Below, piece by piece: positions 10,721 to 23,069 of a stretch of 64,000 nucleotides of DNA. The notes beneath the pieces are model-generated. The model ran no database searches. It was given only the letters and a program-made list of their open reading frames with translations, and was not told the origin of the DNA. The stretch covers positions 1,587,792 through 1,651,791 of the forward strand of contig VUYV01000189.1 of the NCBI GenBank assembly GCA_008711295.1, written 5' to 3'. The stretch's first letter is position 1, and each line of letters begins with the position of its first letter. The DNA comes from Anarhynchus alexandrinus (taxonomy: Eukaryota; Chordata; Aves; Charadriiformes; Charadriidae). The position numbers and the translations under genes are program-made.

Positions 10721-13700
10721 TGGTCAGTTCCCATTTACCCATCTGTTAAAACATTGGCCTTCTTTATAAAGCCAGCGGAGTAAAAGCATGAGAACTGTGT
10801 CATTTATTATTATCATATGACTATTGAATTATGAAGAAATTATGAAGAAATATGTTACATTTCCCTTGTCATATATGTACAAGTAAATAAACCAATCAAT
10901 AGTCTTCCAAAAGAATCTGACACTGGCGCAATTGCCTCATACTACACGTTGATATAAGAAGAAAAAATGCACATACCACTCTTCACGATAAGCACAACCT
11001 TTCCACCCTTTCCTCAGAATCCGTTATAAATTTGTTTGCTCTAACATACAGCTCTTCTTCTCCTGATATTAAGGTGCAAAATACAAATAAGACTTTTCCC
11101 ATGCTGCCTGGATGTGTGTTCTTGTTTTCCTGTAAAGATTCCTATACACTTTAGACAGGCATTTTTGTAAATTCAACTTTCCAGTGAGATTTAAATCCAG
11201 GAGATCCTAATGGATTTTTATTTGAACTTGTCAGGGATGTCTGGAAGTGTTAGTTTTTCAACACTGAACTAAGAACTCAAAGTAACTTGTACATTCAAAG
11301 GAAGCTATGATCCTAATCTGAACTAAAGGGCTCAATTGAATAAAAATACCTTATGCTCGAGTAACTCAAGTTATGTGTGGCTCCTTCCCCTCCCCCTTTA
11401 TATGGAAGTCAGTCAGTTAGACATTTTTGTATTTTGATAACACAAAAGGGTTTCTTGTAGAAAGAAGCAAGCGCCTGACTTACAGTAATTAGGGTCTGAG
11501 GAGTAGTGCATAGTTTACTCAAAAACCCCAGCGCGAAGGGAAGACCTCTTAAAAGTAGAGAAAATTTTGAATTCAAGTTTTGGTGTTCCATAGTGGACAG
11601 GAGAAAAGAAATTGCCTTCTTTAGGGCTCGCTCATTAGGGGCACAACAGCAGAAACAGCTGCCTCGTAAGACCTGCTTGCTTGTCAGGTTGGGGGAGTCT
11701 GTTGGAACCTGTCTCAGACTGGGTAAGAAGTGGTGCAACCTAAATGACAGGAGCCGCTGGCCTCGGCCGTTGGAGAAGTGAGGACCCTAACCCAACCTTC
11801 GGGGCTCGGGATCTTTTCCCGTGTCCTAGGAAATGATAACAGCAGGAATAGAAGGAACTGCATTTCACAGAACTGTTTGAAGTACTATGGTACTACCGGC
11901 ATTGTATAAAACAATAGCACAGCTTCCTCTGGAACATGATAAAAGTATGTGAAGCCGTGGCTGGTTTAGAGAATATAGATCTAGTGCTTCTGTTCTCCTT
12001 GTTTTGTAACACAAGGACAAGGAGTGATAAAAGAGAGATGCAAATTCAAAACCAATAAAAGGAAACCCTTTTTTCTCACTTGGATATTTAGGCTGTTGAT
12101 ATGCAATACCATAGTATTTCACCAAAGTCAGATTAAATCCAACAGATTAAACACTAAAATCAGATGTTTGTAGAATACCAGGATCTCCAGCATTGCAACA
12201 GTTAACTTGAATTGCTGGCAAATGAGAAGAGATCTGGGTCTGGAACAGCGTAGTCCTCATTTGCTATCACAAAATTCTGTGTCTTAAACTGAATCCTCAG
12301 ACCCTGACTGCTGCCAGAGATATGGTGCTGCAATACATAGACCACTGCCCTGGCACAGTGTAGCAACTCTCACCCTGCAGCATTCCTAATAATATCCCTC
12401 ACCTTTAATCACCACTGGGCTGTATTCACAGATTTATTTTTTTTTTTCCCCCTGAAACTGTAAGAAATAGAGAACAGCAGGGTTGGGATTGTTGTTTGAT
12501 TGTTTGGGCTTTTTTTTGTTTGTTTTTAAACGATAGATAATGCCAAAGTTTTTCCAAAAAAAACCCAAACCAGCAAAGAACTGAGTAAACATGACACAGT
12601 CCATTTTGCTTTCATAAAGGCTGGTAAAGCTCTTATGGTCATAGAGTCCATGGAAGACCCCCACTGAAGACCTCCCACAAGTTATCAAAGACTGTATTAC
12701 TAAGACAAATAAAAATTCCTACCAACCCAGCAACACCCATCCCTCCATTAAAAGGAAGACTGGAGGCCAGGCGTTACTGCTGCAATCAGGCAGAGGTTGC
12801 AGGCTTTTCTGTATTACTTTTGCAACTGTGAAAACATTTTTGATCCCTGATCTCATTTCTGGAACGACAGATATTATTCTGTGGGTCTATTGACAACAAA
12901 GTCTTTACAGGCACACGAAACTGCCTCCTATCTGTATATTTTTTGAACATTAACATATACTCTGTGTGTATGTATTTCTCCAGCAAAGCGACTATTTATT
13001 TAATATATGAGGTATGAACTTGCTTAAATTACTGCATGTTAATTCTGTGCAGTATTTTACAGCCTCCCCATATTCCACAAGAGGAGTCATATACAAAGAG
13101 TACATTATACACCTGAACTGGACTCCTCTATTTTTTATCTGTGCCTTCTTTAAGCAATCCTTCCAAGGAACACGTGATCTGAAATGTGGTGATGAATGCT
13201 CAACATATTACAGGAGGAGACAGATTTGTCTTTGGTTTCAAAGTGTGCACAGTACTTCGACGAGGTCTCCCCCAACCCTTGCCAAGCCAGGGAAGGACAA
13301 TCTTCTCCAGTGCCTGCAGTAACTTAGGCCTATCTGTCCACCGCACTCATAGCATCATGGGGAGGCGCAGGATGGACACCACCAATCCTCCCTCATTACT
13401 GAAATCTTCCGAGAATTTACGGAAGTGTCCGCATCTCCACTTTCCCACCTCTCTGGAGCCAGTCAGGAGTAGGCAAAATGAAGAACATTTATCATTTTGT
13501 GCACCCTTTAAAGACAAGAAATACTCTATCCTGTCGTCTCCTTCTGACTCATAAAATATTGAAAGAATACCTGGAGTTAACTGTGGTAGGGAGGAGATGA
13601 AACTCAGCAGTTTCCCATTCCGGAAATGAGCGGGTAGCACCAACCTTCGAAGCAGGTGACCCTTCCAGGGTCTCTGAATACGACCAGTTGACCTGTGGAA

Positions 13701-16180
13701 AGCAGAAAGAGTGGTTAGAGGAACTGTACGTCAGAAGATGAAGATAAGTTAAGGTACACAATCTGTACAGCTGAGATGGAAAAAGGCACTCTTCAAAGCT
13801 GATGAGTGGTCAATCAGAGGTCTGTTACTAGCCCAGGAAAATTATAGGCACTGTCTAGAGAGTGAAAATGATTGGAAAGGAGCTAGTCAAGTGGAAGAAA
13901 AAGTTTAATAAGAGAAGCATTGTCAGGAAAAAGTAAACATAAAGAGAGAGGGAAGCAGAGAAATAAGGTCTCAAAATAGAGGAGACAAGTAGACAATAGT
14001 AAATATCTGCGCAAAGTAGAGCACAAATTGTGGGAACGGAGTGCATGGGTGACAGTGAAGAGCAAATGGGGTGCAGTAAAAGGATGCCTGCTTCATCTGG
14101 AGAATGATATTAAGAGATAGGAAAACCTATTTTCTTTAGAGTAATGTGAAATATAAAAAACAAGTAATCCACTGCCTCTGATTACTCTCTTCTGTGTTCA
14201 TGTGCCCATTGCTAAGGGTCACGAGCACCTTGTTAACCAGGATGCACCACCTTGGAAGCCTCTCAGGCACCGACCCGTTGAGCACAGGCCTCTCCTCTCT
14301 GCACCACGTTGCCATCACACCATCCTGCCAGCTGGGACTGCTTGTGGCTTCACCAAACAGAAAAGCGGGAGGACAACACAGTGAGAACAGCCACGCAAGG
14401 GGAGTCCTCACGAGGACCCTCTGCTCGCTAAGGACGTCAGGGCTGTTGCACATTCTGCTCTGTTTGGAGTCCGGGTATGACCACACACACACAAAAGGAC
14501 CGGCTCTTTGCCCTGTGTGCTGGTGATCACTGTGCTCCGAAGGCCTGAGCATTGCTGGCATCTGCAGCTATGGCCTTAACTGCTTAACTACTCTCCAATT
14601 TTTGCAACAGGTCAGCTCTGAAGCACAACTTGTTATTAGTTAGATGGGAAGGAGATGGGACCACGATTCCCTAAATTATTCCTAATGGCTAAAGAACGAG
14701 GAGCGTACCCGTTGCCTCTCCTGGTGCACCACGGAGCCCTGCTCCCCTTCACAAAGGCCGGGCTGTCGTGAGGTGGTAGAGCATGGGACTGGCAAATCAC
14801 CCCAATTTTAGATTGTTGGCTGTTTAATAGAAAGCTGCCTTTACTGGGCAATGTTGAAGTTAATTAACTGTCAAACTTTTTTTTTTTTTTCCCCAAGAAA
14901 AGCATTTTCTGGCATTTTAAAGGACAAACAGTGCAGCCTCAGACTTGGAGCAGTCGCAGTTTTGGGGATGTATTCTGATAAGTAAACTCAGTAGGTCACT
15001 GCTCATTTTTGCACCTTGAAAATTTGGTGTCTGTGTGTGCACAATCAGCCTGTGCTTGTTTCCAAGGTCGGGACTGCTTCCACGCACAGGCCAGGACCAG
15101 TTACCGTACAACGAAAGCTCATTTCCCTATCACTGTACAACATATAATGGAATATTGGCCCCAATTAGCCTTGGTTTCTAATTGTACCTGACACAGCAAA
15201 GGCCCCCGGTGAGAGGCAGCCCCAGTCCCGTGCACTTTAAAATGCAATATGGGCAAAATTCATAGAAAGTCCTTGCACAGGAAGAAGCAGCAGCCCAGAT
15301 AACTCATCTTCTTCCCTACTGAAGAATACGCCGATAACTCGGGGACTGACGAAAATTACAGGATGGCGGGTGTTTTTTTCCTTTATTCCTCTGTAAATAC
15401 AGCCTGGCTCATTAACAGGAGAAGGGACGGCGTGATCCCAGCAGTCTGCATCTTTAACGCGAGAGCCCGCGTCGCTATCGCTCTGCTGCTCCCGGAGGCA
15501 GCTCTTCGCTGCGAACTCCAGCGTGATGTGGCTCGGAGACACCCAGCTTCGTTGCTGAGCACCGTGATGTTTTTGCAGCAACCAGGCAGCTTGTGTAAAC
15601 CACCACAGAGCAGGGGCAGAGCCTGGAAGAAGCTGAGGTAATCATTTTTACATTAAATATCTGGCAAAGATGCGGGCTATGGAGGGAGGGAGGAGCTGCG
15701 GAAAATGACTGTGGAAAATGAAGAAACAGTGTTCTAAAATAAACCCAGTGCTTCTCAGGAAGGTGTGACACTGCAGCCAGAGTGGAGAGCGGGCAGGGAG
15801 GGCAGGAAGACTGCACATCTGCATTCTGCACATTTTGTTCTAATGTGCTCTTTTGCCTTTATCTTTTTTTTTGTTGATGTTTTTCAGGCCAGCTGTAAAG
15901 TTTTGCAAAGGGCTCCCGCTGCCAAAGCCAACCAAAAAGAGAGGGTACTGCGATTGTGCTTCTTATCTATGGACATTTTTTTTTTTCCATTTTGTTTTTC
16001 TGAGATGGGCTGCTAAGGAAATAAAGCCTCATGCGATTTCCAGCAACAACGAGTGAATCGGTTCTTTTGCTTTTAAAACAAACCTCCCTCATTTTCATAT
16101 TTACATATTTAATTTTTGCACTTGCATGTACGTTTCTGTTATCTTCCAGCCACATGTTGCTATTTGTCTCTGTAGTGGAG
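10721..16180. other. Unique noncoding DNA, no gene seen
   Basis: Open frames at 11409-11781, 13186-13643 and 14136-14561 are open on both strands at once. That is what GC-moderate noncoding DNA gives, and none has a recognisable domain. Poly-T runs lie at 12431-12450 and 14878-14891. No transposon relic is clear. Confidence 0.55.
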
Positions 16181-16184
16181 GATT

Positions 16185-16221
16185 TCTTTTTTTTTCCTTT
16201 TTTTTTTTTTTTTTTTTTTTT
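16185..16221. repeat. Poly-T tract
   Basis: A nearly pure T run, interrupted by CC near 16196, directly precedes a CpG-dense patch. It could be the antisense of an old poly-A tail, but no retroposed body is recognisable beside it. Confidence 0.85.
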
Positions 16222-16261
16222 GACTGTGGGCTATGTGAAGCCTGACTTGCATGTAAAAGAT

Positions 16262-16440
16262 CCGCAGGGGAAAAAAACCCCCTCCGGTCCTCCCCGAACT
16301 AAAGAGCGCTGGCATGCTGCACGCTTTGTGAGAGCACTCCGCGCTCGCCACCGCCGCGGGCAGCGCGTGGCGCATACGCGCAGCACCACGCACCTACGGA
16401 CCAACACCGCGTGGTCAGCGCAGTCCCAGAGAAGATCAAC
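16262..16440. promoter_or_regulatory. Small CpG-dense patch
   Basis: I count about 20 CpG dinucleotides in roughly 175 bases (for example CCGCCGCGGG and GCGCATACGCGC), far above the surrounding AT-rich DNA. It might be a small unmethylated island serving an unannotated transcript or an enhancer. No TATA box, initiator or downstream coding exon can be assigned. Frames open on both strands here reflect the base composition. Confidence 0.4.
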
Positions 16441-17770
16441 AGGCATGGGCGAGGAGGGACAGCGGGAGGCTGAAAAAAATTAGGAGCCGCCGACTCTTCC
16501 AAAAATCAGCCAGATTTGGCCAACTAAACACTGTTTAACACTCGGCCAGCCACGAGGCAACTTCCACAGAGCACAACTGCCAGAACTTGGGTAGAAGGAG
16601 AGCTCTGAGATTTATGAGGCCGTTCCAGGCAATCTCGCTGCATTCAGACTGTTGTTTATGTTAGTCACCCTTCAGCTATCCGACTTCCAATGAGATTCAG
16701 GCTCCTCAGATATTTGGGTGCTTTTGAAAAGGTTACGTGCAGTCACAAGCGGGCAGCCAAGACTCCAGCCTTCAGTTAGAATTAGCGCGGCAGCTCATTG
16801 CTGCGATACATCTCAACCCAGCGGCGGCAGCGCTTGGACAGACATCGTTTCTGTTGCGCTTGCTGGCAGACAAGATCTCAGACAGGCTCTGGTTATGATT
16901 TAGTTTTGGTCTACACGTTCAGGGCTCAGTCAGACTCCTTCTGCAGCCAACACAGCGACAGCCTTCAACAGGAGAGAGAGTAAGCGCCATCAGTTTTCTG
17001 TTTGAACAACATTTCGGTTGTTGTTTGTGAGAGGACCACAGCGACTCATGGTCTGCTCTGATCTGCTCCCAGGCTGTAGACAGCTCTGGTTTGTCCACAT
17101 AAAATGTACACCGTGAATTTGTCCTGCAAGTTTCTCTCCTGCAGAGGGGACATACCTCCAGCTCCAGTGTCTCACTGCTGCTCCTGGTGCCATCGCGGGG
17201 TTGCCAAACCCACGGGCGCTCCTGCTCCCCACAGGCGTGCTCTGTTCCTGCAGCAGGAAAGGATGTTTAATACAAGGGGGTTTTCCCCCGATGACAGAGT
17301 TGGAAAGTGATACTCAAGAAATACAACAGAGCATGGTGTGTACTCTCCTGGTACCGATCTGCCTCCTACCTCACTCTTAGTTTTCTGTATCTCCATACTT
17401 ACGCGTCTTCCTCCCGTGGCACCCAGGTGCCAGTGAAATCACCCAACTGCAGTTCCCAACATTTGTGAAGTGAGTGTTCACAATTTTTGAAGGCTACCTT
17501 GTTCAGGAATTGTCAGGTTTTGAACTTAAATAGGTTACAAGTAAAACAAGTGTGAAAGTGAGACTCTGGAAAAATACTTGAAAATTAAGGAAAAATTAAT
17601 GGGCTCTCATGCAGTTTCTTCAACTTGAAAATGTGAATCTATCCGCAATTAATATTGAATTGCCACTATAAACATTAAATATGATAAAGTCACTAGATGA
17701 CTATTTCTATTAAATATAACTACTAGTGGGAAGAAAAAAAGTGGGTTGCCTTTTTTTTGGGGGGTGTTGG
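16441..17770. other. Unique noncoding DNA, no gene seen
   Basis: No supported gene lies here. Open frames of 60-80 codons near 16718-17396 overlap on opposite strands and show no domain. Sequence from 17470 to 17720 is AT-rich and repeat-free. Confidence 0.55.
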
Positions 17771-17791
17771 GGTGTGTGTGTGTGTGTGTGT
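17771..17791. repeat. GT dinucleotide microsatellite
   Basis: About ten GT units follow a G-rich run that begins near 17759. Confidence 0.9.
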
Positions 17792-18095
17792 AATTTGGGA
17801 GTTTAATTGTTTAACGAGGTCATTCCTATGAAAATCCTGAAATTCAGCCAAAGACACCATGGTATTACACACTTTTCTCCTGCGTCCCTATTCATGTCCT
17901 ATGGCAAATGCAGCGTTTTCCTTCGCGAGCAGTTAACATAAAAGGTCTGGGCTAAAAGAGAAGCTTTTCTCTCGGAAAAGATAATCTGCCTTCAAAGTTA
18001 TAGGTTAAACAATCGAGTGGTCTAATTGATTGAACACTTACAAATACTTCATAATTAAATTTGTGCCAAACTATGTGAAAAAGATTCATGTTCCG

Positions 18096-18141
18096 CTTCC
18101 CCAAACTGTTTCTCCCTCATTTTTTTTTGTGTGTGTGTGCA
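18096..18141 (+). repeat. Copy 1 of a 46-bp exact repeat, ends at an N
   Basis: This segment is identical, base for base, to 18585-18630, including the length of its T run and its GT units. It stops directly before the single N at 18142. Exact identity of simple-sequence lengths argues for one locus represented twice. Confidence 0.9.
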
Positions 18142-18261
18142 NAGCTTTTTATACATTAATTTGTCTTGATGGTCCTGCTTATGAGTGGAAGCAGCCAATG
18201 CTCTGTAAATACCTCTATTTTTTTTCGGTGAACCTCTCTAAAGTAGTCATGGAAGGACAAT

Positions 18262-18583
18262 ACAGGGGACAGAATCTGACTCTGCAGCAAACAAAATGCA
18301 ATGCATTCCCATATTTTTATGCAACAATGTCTTGAACACAAGGAGTCCTAAAGCTTTCACTAGCACATGAACTCTTACCTGATCTCTTGACATTGGTGGA
18401 AATTTAGCCTACGAACACCCTTCTTGAGACGTTTCTTTCGGCAGCCGCGAGATTTAATACTCAGACGAAGACCTGTAGTAGTTTCAGGGCTGTATCTTGT
18501 ACTTCCAAAGGAAGAATTGAAAGTCCATTGAAAAACAAGGCTTAACTTCTAGAGCAGTGCAGAATATGCCCCATTCCAACAGC
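18262..18583 (+). repeat. Copy 1 of a 322-bp near-identical repeat
   Basis: This block is collinear with 18823-19144 at a constant offset of 561 bases, with no indel. The only difference I found is G at 18440 against A at 19001, a CpG-type transition. It ends at an N. It is a probable false duplication. Confidence 0.9.
18379..18548 (-). other. Splice-bounded open segment, unproven exon candidate
   Basis: Read on the minus strand, an acceptor-like CACTGCTCTAG is followed by 56 complete in-frame codons and then by a donor-like CAGGTAAGAG. The predicted peptide is basic in its second half (codons 34-47 are rich in Arg and Lys, including RKKRLKK) and has Cys at codons 36 and 53. I do not recognise it as part of a known protein. 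At 170 bases, such an open run between plausible splice sites is not rare by chance. The second copy of the region has TGA where this one has CGA at codon 37. It could equally be part of a noncoding transcript. Confidence 0.2.
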
Positions 18584-18584
18584 N

Positions 18585-18630
18585 CTTCCCCAAACTGTTT
18601 CTCCCTCATTTTTTTTTGTGTGTGTGTGCA
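18585..18630 (+). repeat. Copy 2 of the 46-bp exact repeat
   Basis: Identical to 18096-18141 and starting directly after the N at 18584. It continues into unique sequence at 18631, so this is probably the genuine copy with its true right flank. Confidence 0.9.
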
Positions 18631-18822
18631 TGTGCGAACGGAATCTTTGGGAACTCCTTCCAGTTGATGCATCACTGAGGTGGTTAAACACATTGCGTTA
18701 TGGCAGTCTGTCACATCACAGCGTTTCACTCTGAAATGCTGGACTTGACACATCACTGGAAAAGGAAGTCAGACAACCCAAAATCCAGAGTTTTGTTTCT
18801 TTTGAAATTTGAGATTCTGAAG

Positions 18823-19144
18823 ACAGGGGACAGAATCTGACTCTGCAGCAAACAAAATGCAATGCATTCCCATATTTTTATGCAACAATGTCTTGAACAC
18901 AAGGAGTCCTAAAGCTTTCACTAGCACATGAACTCTTACCTGATCTCTTGACATTGGTGGAAATTTAGCCTACGAACACCCTTCTTGAGACGTTTCTTTC
19001 AGCAGCCGCGAGATTTAATACTCAGACGAAGACCTGTAGTAGTTTCAGGGCTGTATCTTGTACTTCCAAAGGAAGAATTGAAAGTCCATTGAAAAACAAG
19101 GCTTAACTTCTAGAGCAGTGCAGAATATGCCCCATTCCAACAGC
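18823..19144 (+). repeat. Copy 2 of the 322-bp near-identical repeat
   Basis: Matches 18262-18583 apart from A at 19001. Both flanks continue without an N, so this is likely the genuine position. It also contains the second copy of the splice-bounded segment (18940-19109, minus strand), in which codon 37 is a stop. Confidence 0.9.
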
Positions 19145-19359
19145 ATCAACAGCAAGGGAGGCAAAGGCAGGAAATTTAGGATTTTTTAAAAAGGCAGTTT
19201 TTTTACATATTAAAAAAAAAAAAAAAGACATGAGAATATTTTTGTGGCAATTTCATCACGAAAAAAATGTCAAGACTATGAACAACCATGTTTCAATATT
19301 GTAGTGCAAAAGGGTTAGGAACAGGACCTGGAAATTTTAGTTTTTTAGCTTTAATCAGT
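19145..19359. other. AT-rich unique DNA with a poly-A run
   Basis: A 15-base A run lies near 19211-19225. No gene or transposon body is visible. Confidence 0.6.
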
Positions 19360-19680
19360 GTACTATAATGTGAATGAGTAATTAATATGGAAACAAGGGT
19401 GAAGATGGATTGCCACAGTTTGGAGGAAAAAGACTGCCATCTGGACAATATTGCCAGCTCAAGATTATATGCAAGTCTCAGTTATTTAGTGTTTGTCTGT
19501 AACAATGGAGGATATGCAATACATTAAGTCTAACAATAAAAAGACAACGTTCATCACCCTTAATAATATCAGAGAATGCTTGAAAATGTGACACATTGGC
19601 TTTTGTTATATGCATTGCATGTATTGTTTCTATTATTTTCATCTAAAGCTTTTTTGGAACTGAATTAATGATTTTTAAGC
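19360..19680. promoter_or_regulatory. Candidate conserved noncoding element
   Basis: The block is repeat-free and AT-rich with clustered SOX-type words (AACAATGG near 19501, AACAATAA near 19531, ATTGTTTCT near 19622), a GAGTAATTAATATGG homeodomain-like word near 19375 and a CATCTGG E-box near 19439. No frame is open for long. Regulatory function is inference from texture only. Confidence 0.3.
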
Positions 19681-22600
19681 ACTTTGGAGTTAACAATAGC
19701 ATTTGTTGAAATTTCTAAAATTTCCTACACTTTGGCATGTTTTGCACAAGACCTCTGTAAGGAATGAGAGGTATTAAATTAATCTTAAAAATTCAGTGGA
19801 TTCTAAAGAATATCTGTTTCTCAAATACCCCGTGGCATACTAGAACCAAATGTTATGCCAGGTCATTCTCTCCTTCCTCCTTCCCTTCCATCTCTGAATC
19901 ATCTATAAATGACTCTTCCTCACCAGCAACAGTTTTCTTGTGATGAAGTCCTGCCTCTTACAAGGTCCACCTCAGATCTCCCGAGTTTACATTATGCATT
20001 CAAGGCCTCACAGAGTTCTCTAAGATTTACACAGCTGTGGCAAACAACTTCAAAATTAACCACCTGACCTTCCCCAAAATGCTCAAAGAGCTCAAATTCC
20101 CAATTGCAGACAAAAGAATCAAATACATTTGAAGACCCTGGGGCCGTGATGGTTTTTTAGCTATCAGGCATAAAAAAACGTCCCCTTTCAGAGGACTCCA
20201 CTTCACCAATGCCCTTTTATCCGCTCCCTGCATCTTCCGTCTCTGTAAAGAAGCCATCTCTACCGGAGGGGCAATAAACGACCGTTGAGGAAAGAGTGGT
20301 CACAATCCTCCAGAAGCAAAAGAGGAGCTAAATTAATACCAAAGTCACAGCTGAGAACTCGTCTCAGACTTTGCTATGGGCAGAAGACCAACTACAGTCT
20401 TTTATGAGCTCCCATGAAGTTGCAGATACCTCTCACATCCTTCTAACTTTGGTCTAATCGCCAACCCACTACAGGATGATGCCTAAACCTTTATAATATT
20501 AGGCTTTCTATTCTGATTTATAATTAATGATTACAGTGAATGCCTTCATTACCTTCTACCTCATCTCAGGATTCGTTTTGCACGAATGAAATTCCCGGGG
20601 AACAAAGTACTTTTTCCACAGAAATTTACCTTCAAGATGGATGTTGAACTGAAGAGCAGAAAGACAAACACTCTCGGCGCGTACTAGGGAGCAGCTCTAG
20701 GGCTGTTCTGGGTACGCACCTCTCCCTGGAAGAAGAGGAGAGGCTGGCAGACACTGGGCATAGAACCTCATCAGCTCAGACACGTTCCATGTACGCTAAA
20801 ATACAGCAAACTCGTACGGTGGGGCTTCATCCCTTAACGGGGACACGGGCCTTGTCCAACTCTCTTCGGCTCAGTAAAATAGCACTGTTTCCTTTGCCAA
20901 ATTGCCTTATAAGGCTGCAGCAGGGTCTGGATTTATCCATTACCACAGGGTTTAATGACCTTAAGCACAACACTGAATTACACCTCCAATTGCTATTTCC
21001 GTCTGATTAAGCACTGAAAAATGCGGCAGGCTCGGTACGTACGTACAGCGCTGGGAAACGGAGTAACACACTGAGCCATAGACGCAGTCCTTACTCCACG
21101 GTCAACGCTTAACTCATGATTATTTACTGCGGCATTCGGAAAGGGATGTGTTACTACAAAGCTACCAAACTAAAAAAGCTGTTCTGTTAAAAAAAAAAAA
21201 AAAAAGAAAAAGATTGAAGTACTTAAAAATAAACTTTTAGGAAATCTGTCACTGAAGCGATCTCAAGAAGCCCCTGCCCCCACTACCCATACCAAAGGCT
21301 CACCAAAGTCAGGATTGTGCAAATAACTACGCAGGAATAGGAGAAATGTGTTCAAAGCTTTGCTCTTTGCCATAATCTAAAGCAAAATAAATGCAAACTT
21401 CACAGAGCTCAATTTGCAAAATAATTATCAGTTTTACCACTGTGGCATAACTGTCTGCGGTTCATCCAAGTGGTCGTCAGCGAGTCTAGAAGTTTATCTA
21501 AACTGGGCACCACAGCCATTAAGAAATTCAGTGACAGTGCAAGGTAGGGTATGGATGCAGAACAATACTACCATTTTTAAATTACTAAAATAGAGCTTTG
21601 AGATATAATAAGAACCAGAGCTAAAAGTTGAATGGCAGCTTTTTTTTTTGTTTTGTTTTAAGCTTTCATGTTGACCTCTGCTCTACACAAACTTAAATCT
21701 GTTTTACATCAGAAGCTTCAGGGACAGGAGAGTACATGGGAAAAGAGCATGTCTGGGAGTCTAGAAAGGACGGGCTAAATTTTTTGAGCTCCAGTGGGAC
21801 TGGTGACATAACTAAAAAGCAACAAACAGCAGGTGAGAGGAAGGATTTAAATATAAATAAGGACACTTTGAAGCCATAGATTTTTATTGATCACATTCAC
21901 ATTTACAAATCAAAGTCCCTGTTTTCAGAAAAATACGTAACTAAGAAAGAATCCAAAAGCCATAAAATACGAAGCAGGGAAAGAAAAGATATTAGAGAAG
22001 AGTAAAGGCATGGAATCCTGTTGATAAATATTCCCTGGCCTAAAAAAAATCAACTAAATACCCTATTTTCTTTAATTAAAAATCACTGAATTATTAAAGG
22101 ATATCTGACTGAATTAAATATTGAAGACACATCAAGATCTGCGTAGTGGTGTGATTAGTGGTTTATATAGTTATTAAGATCTGCCCATTTGGACCTGAAT
22201 TCAATCTCCAATTAAAAAAGGTATTAGAAATTCAGTCCCACAAACAACTCAGCACATACATACTACATGCTTTAAAATGGTTAAATATTCTAATTCACAC
22301 AATTCATCTATTAGTAGAAGACCAGAGCTCATTTTCTTTTTTTTCAGCGGCCAATGTGTACACAGAAACTGTGACCATTTAAACGGCTGTGGTTTAACAG
22401 ATAGAATTTTCCATCCTACTAAAGGTGCTGTTCACGCTCTGTCCGTGGGATCAGAGTTCAAATAGCAGCACATTCACTCGGGAAAAAAGTGGTGGTTGCA
22501 GATAACAATCTGAAAAGCTGAAACCACTGAAACATGATGGTTTGCAGTTAGAAAATATTTGTGTGTTTTACCAGAATGTAACCCATTACGCTGCCAACTG

Positions 22601-23069
22601 GGAGAAATAAAAATCCAGTGGGAAGACGCGGAATTAGATCAGAGCTCTCTCAAATGAAAAGAAATCCAGTCTTGCTGAACTGAGATGTGATCGTTCGGAT
22701 GGCATTTCTATCAGCTCATCCATTTAAAACTCAATTTAATGCTATGTTAGAAACTTTACCTTAACAAATGCTAATGTGTGTGCGCAACGCGGCTGGCAGG
22801 AGCAGGCCCATTAGCAGGTCTGAACAAACGGTCCTCCACGGGGAACCCACAACCACACATTGCGAACAGAGGCACGGATTCACTCCACCGGCTGTAGGCA
22901 GACAGCTGAGGTACCGAAGACTACAAAAAGTGTTTTACCGGCTTGTGCAAGATGTGCATTCGGCCCAGTTGTCCTTGACAGTGACCAAAAGGGGATGCGC
23001 AAGAGAGGAGCAAACACTTCGTGATATTTACCCAGAAGACTCTGCCAGCCTCCAAAAACTTGCATCTCA
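19681..23069. other. Unique noncoding DNA, no gene seen
   Basis: Small frames without domains are scattered on both strands. A poly-A run lies at 21189-21204. Sequence from 22770 to 23069 is GC-richer, with a 114-codon frame (22768-23112) that runs into the CR1 relic and shows no known motif. A GAACAGAGGC word near 22865 may be a further piece of that relic. Confidence 0.5.

Larger units (their letters stand above)
18143..18583. other. N-bounded insert, probable misplaced contig
   Basis: This 441-bp piece is bounded by single Ns at 18142 and 18584. Its right 322 bases (18262-18583) are repeated at 18823-19144. Its left 119 bases have no second copy in the window. The simplest reading is a small alternative contig or haplotype piece placed inside the true sequence, which would run directly from 18141 into the material at 18631. 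Confidence 0.75.

Noticed and set aside
14136..14561. 141-codon minus-strand frame with an overlapping 110-codon plus-strand frame
   Set aside because: Both strands are open over the same GC-moderate stretch, no domain or splice structure is recognisable, and the peptides look like random composition.
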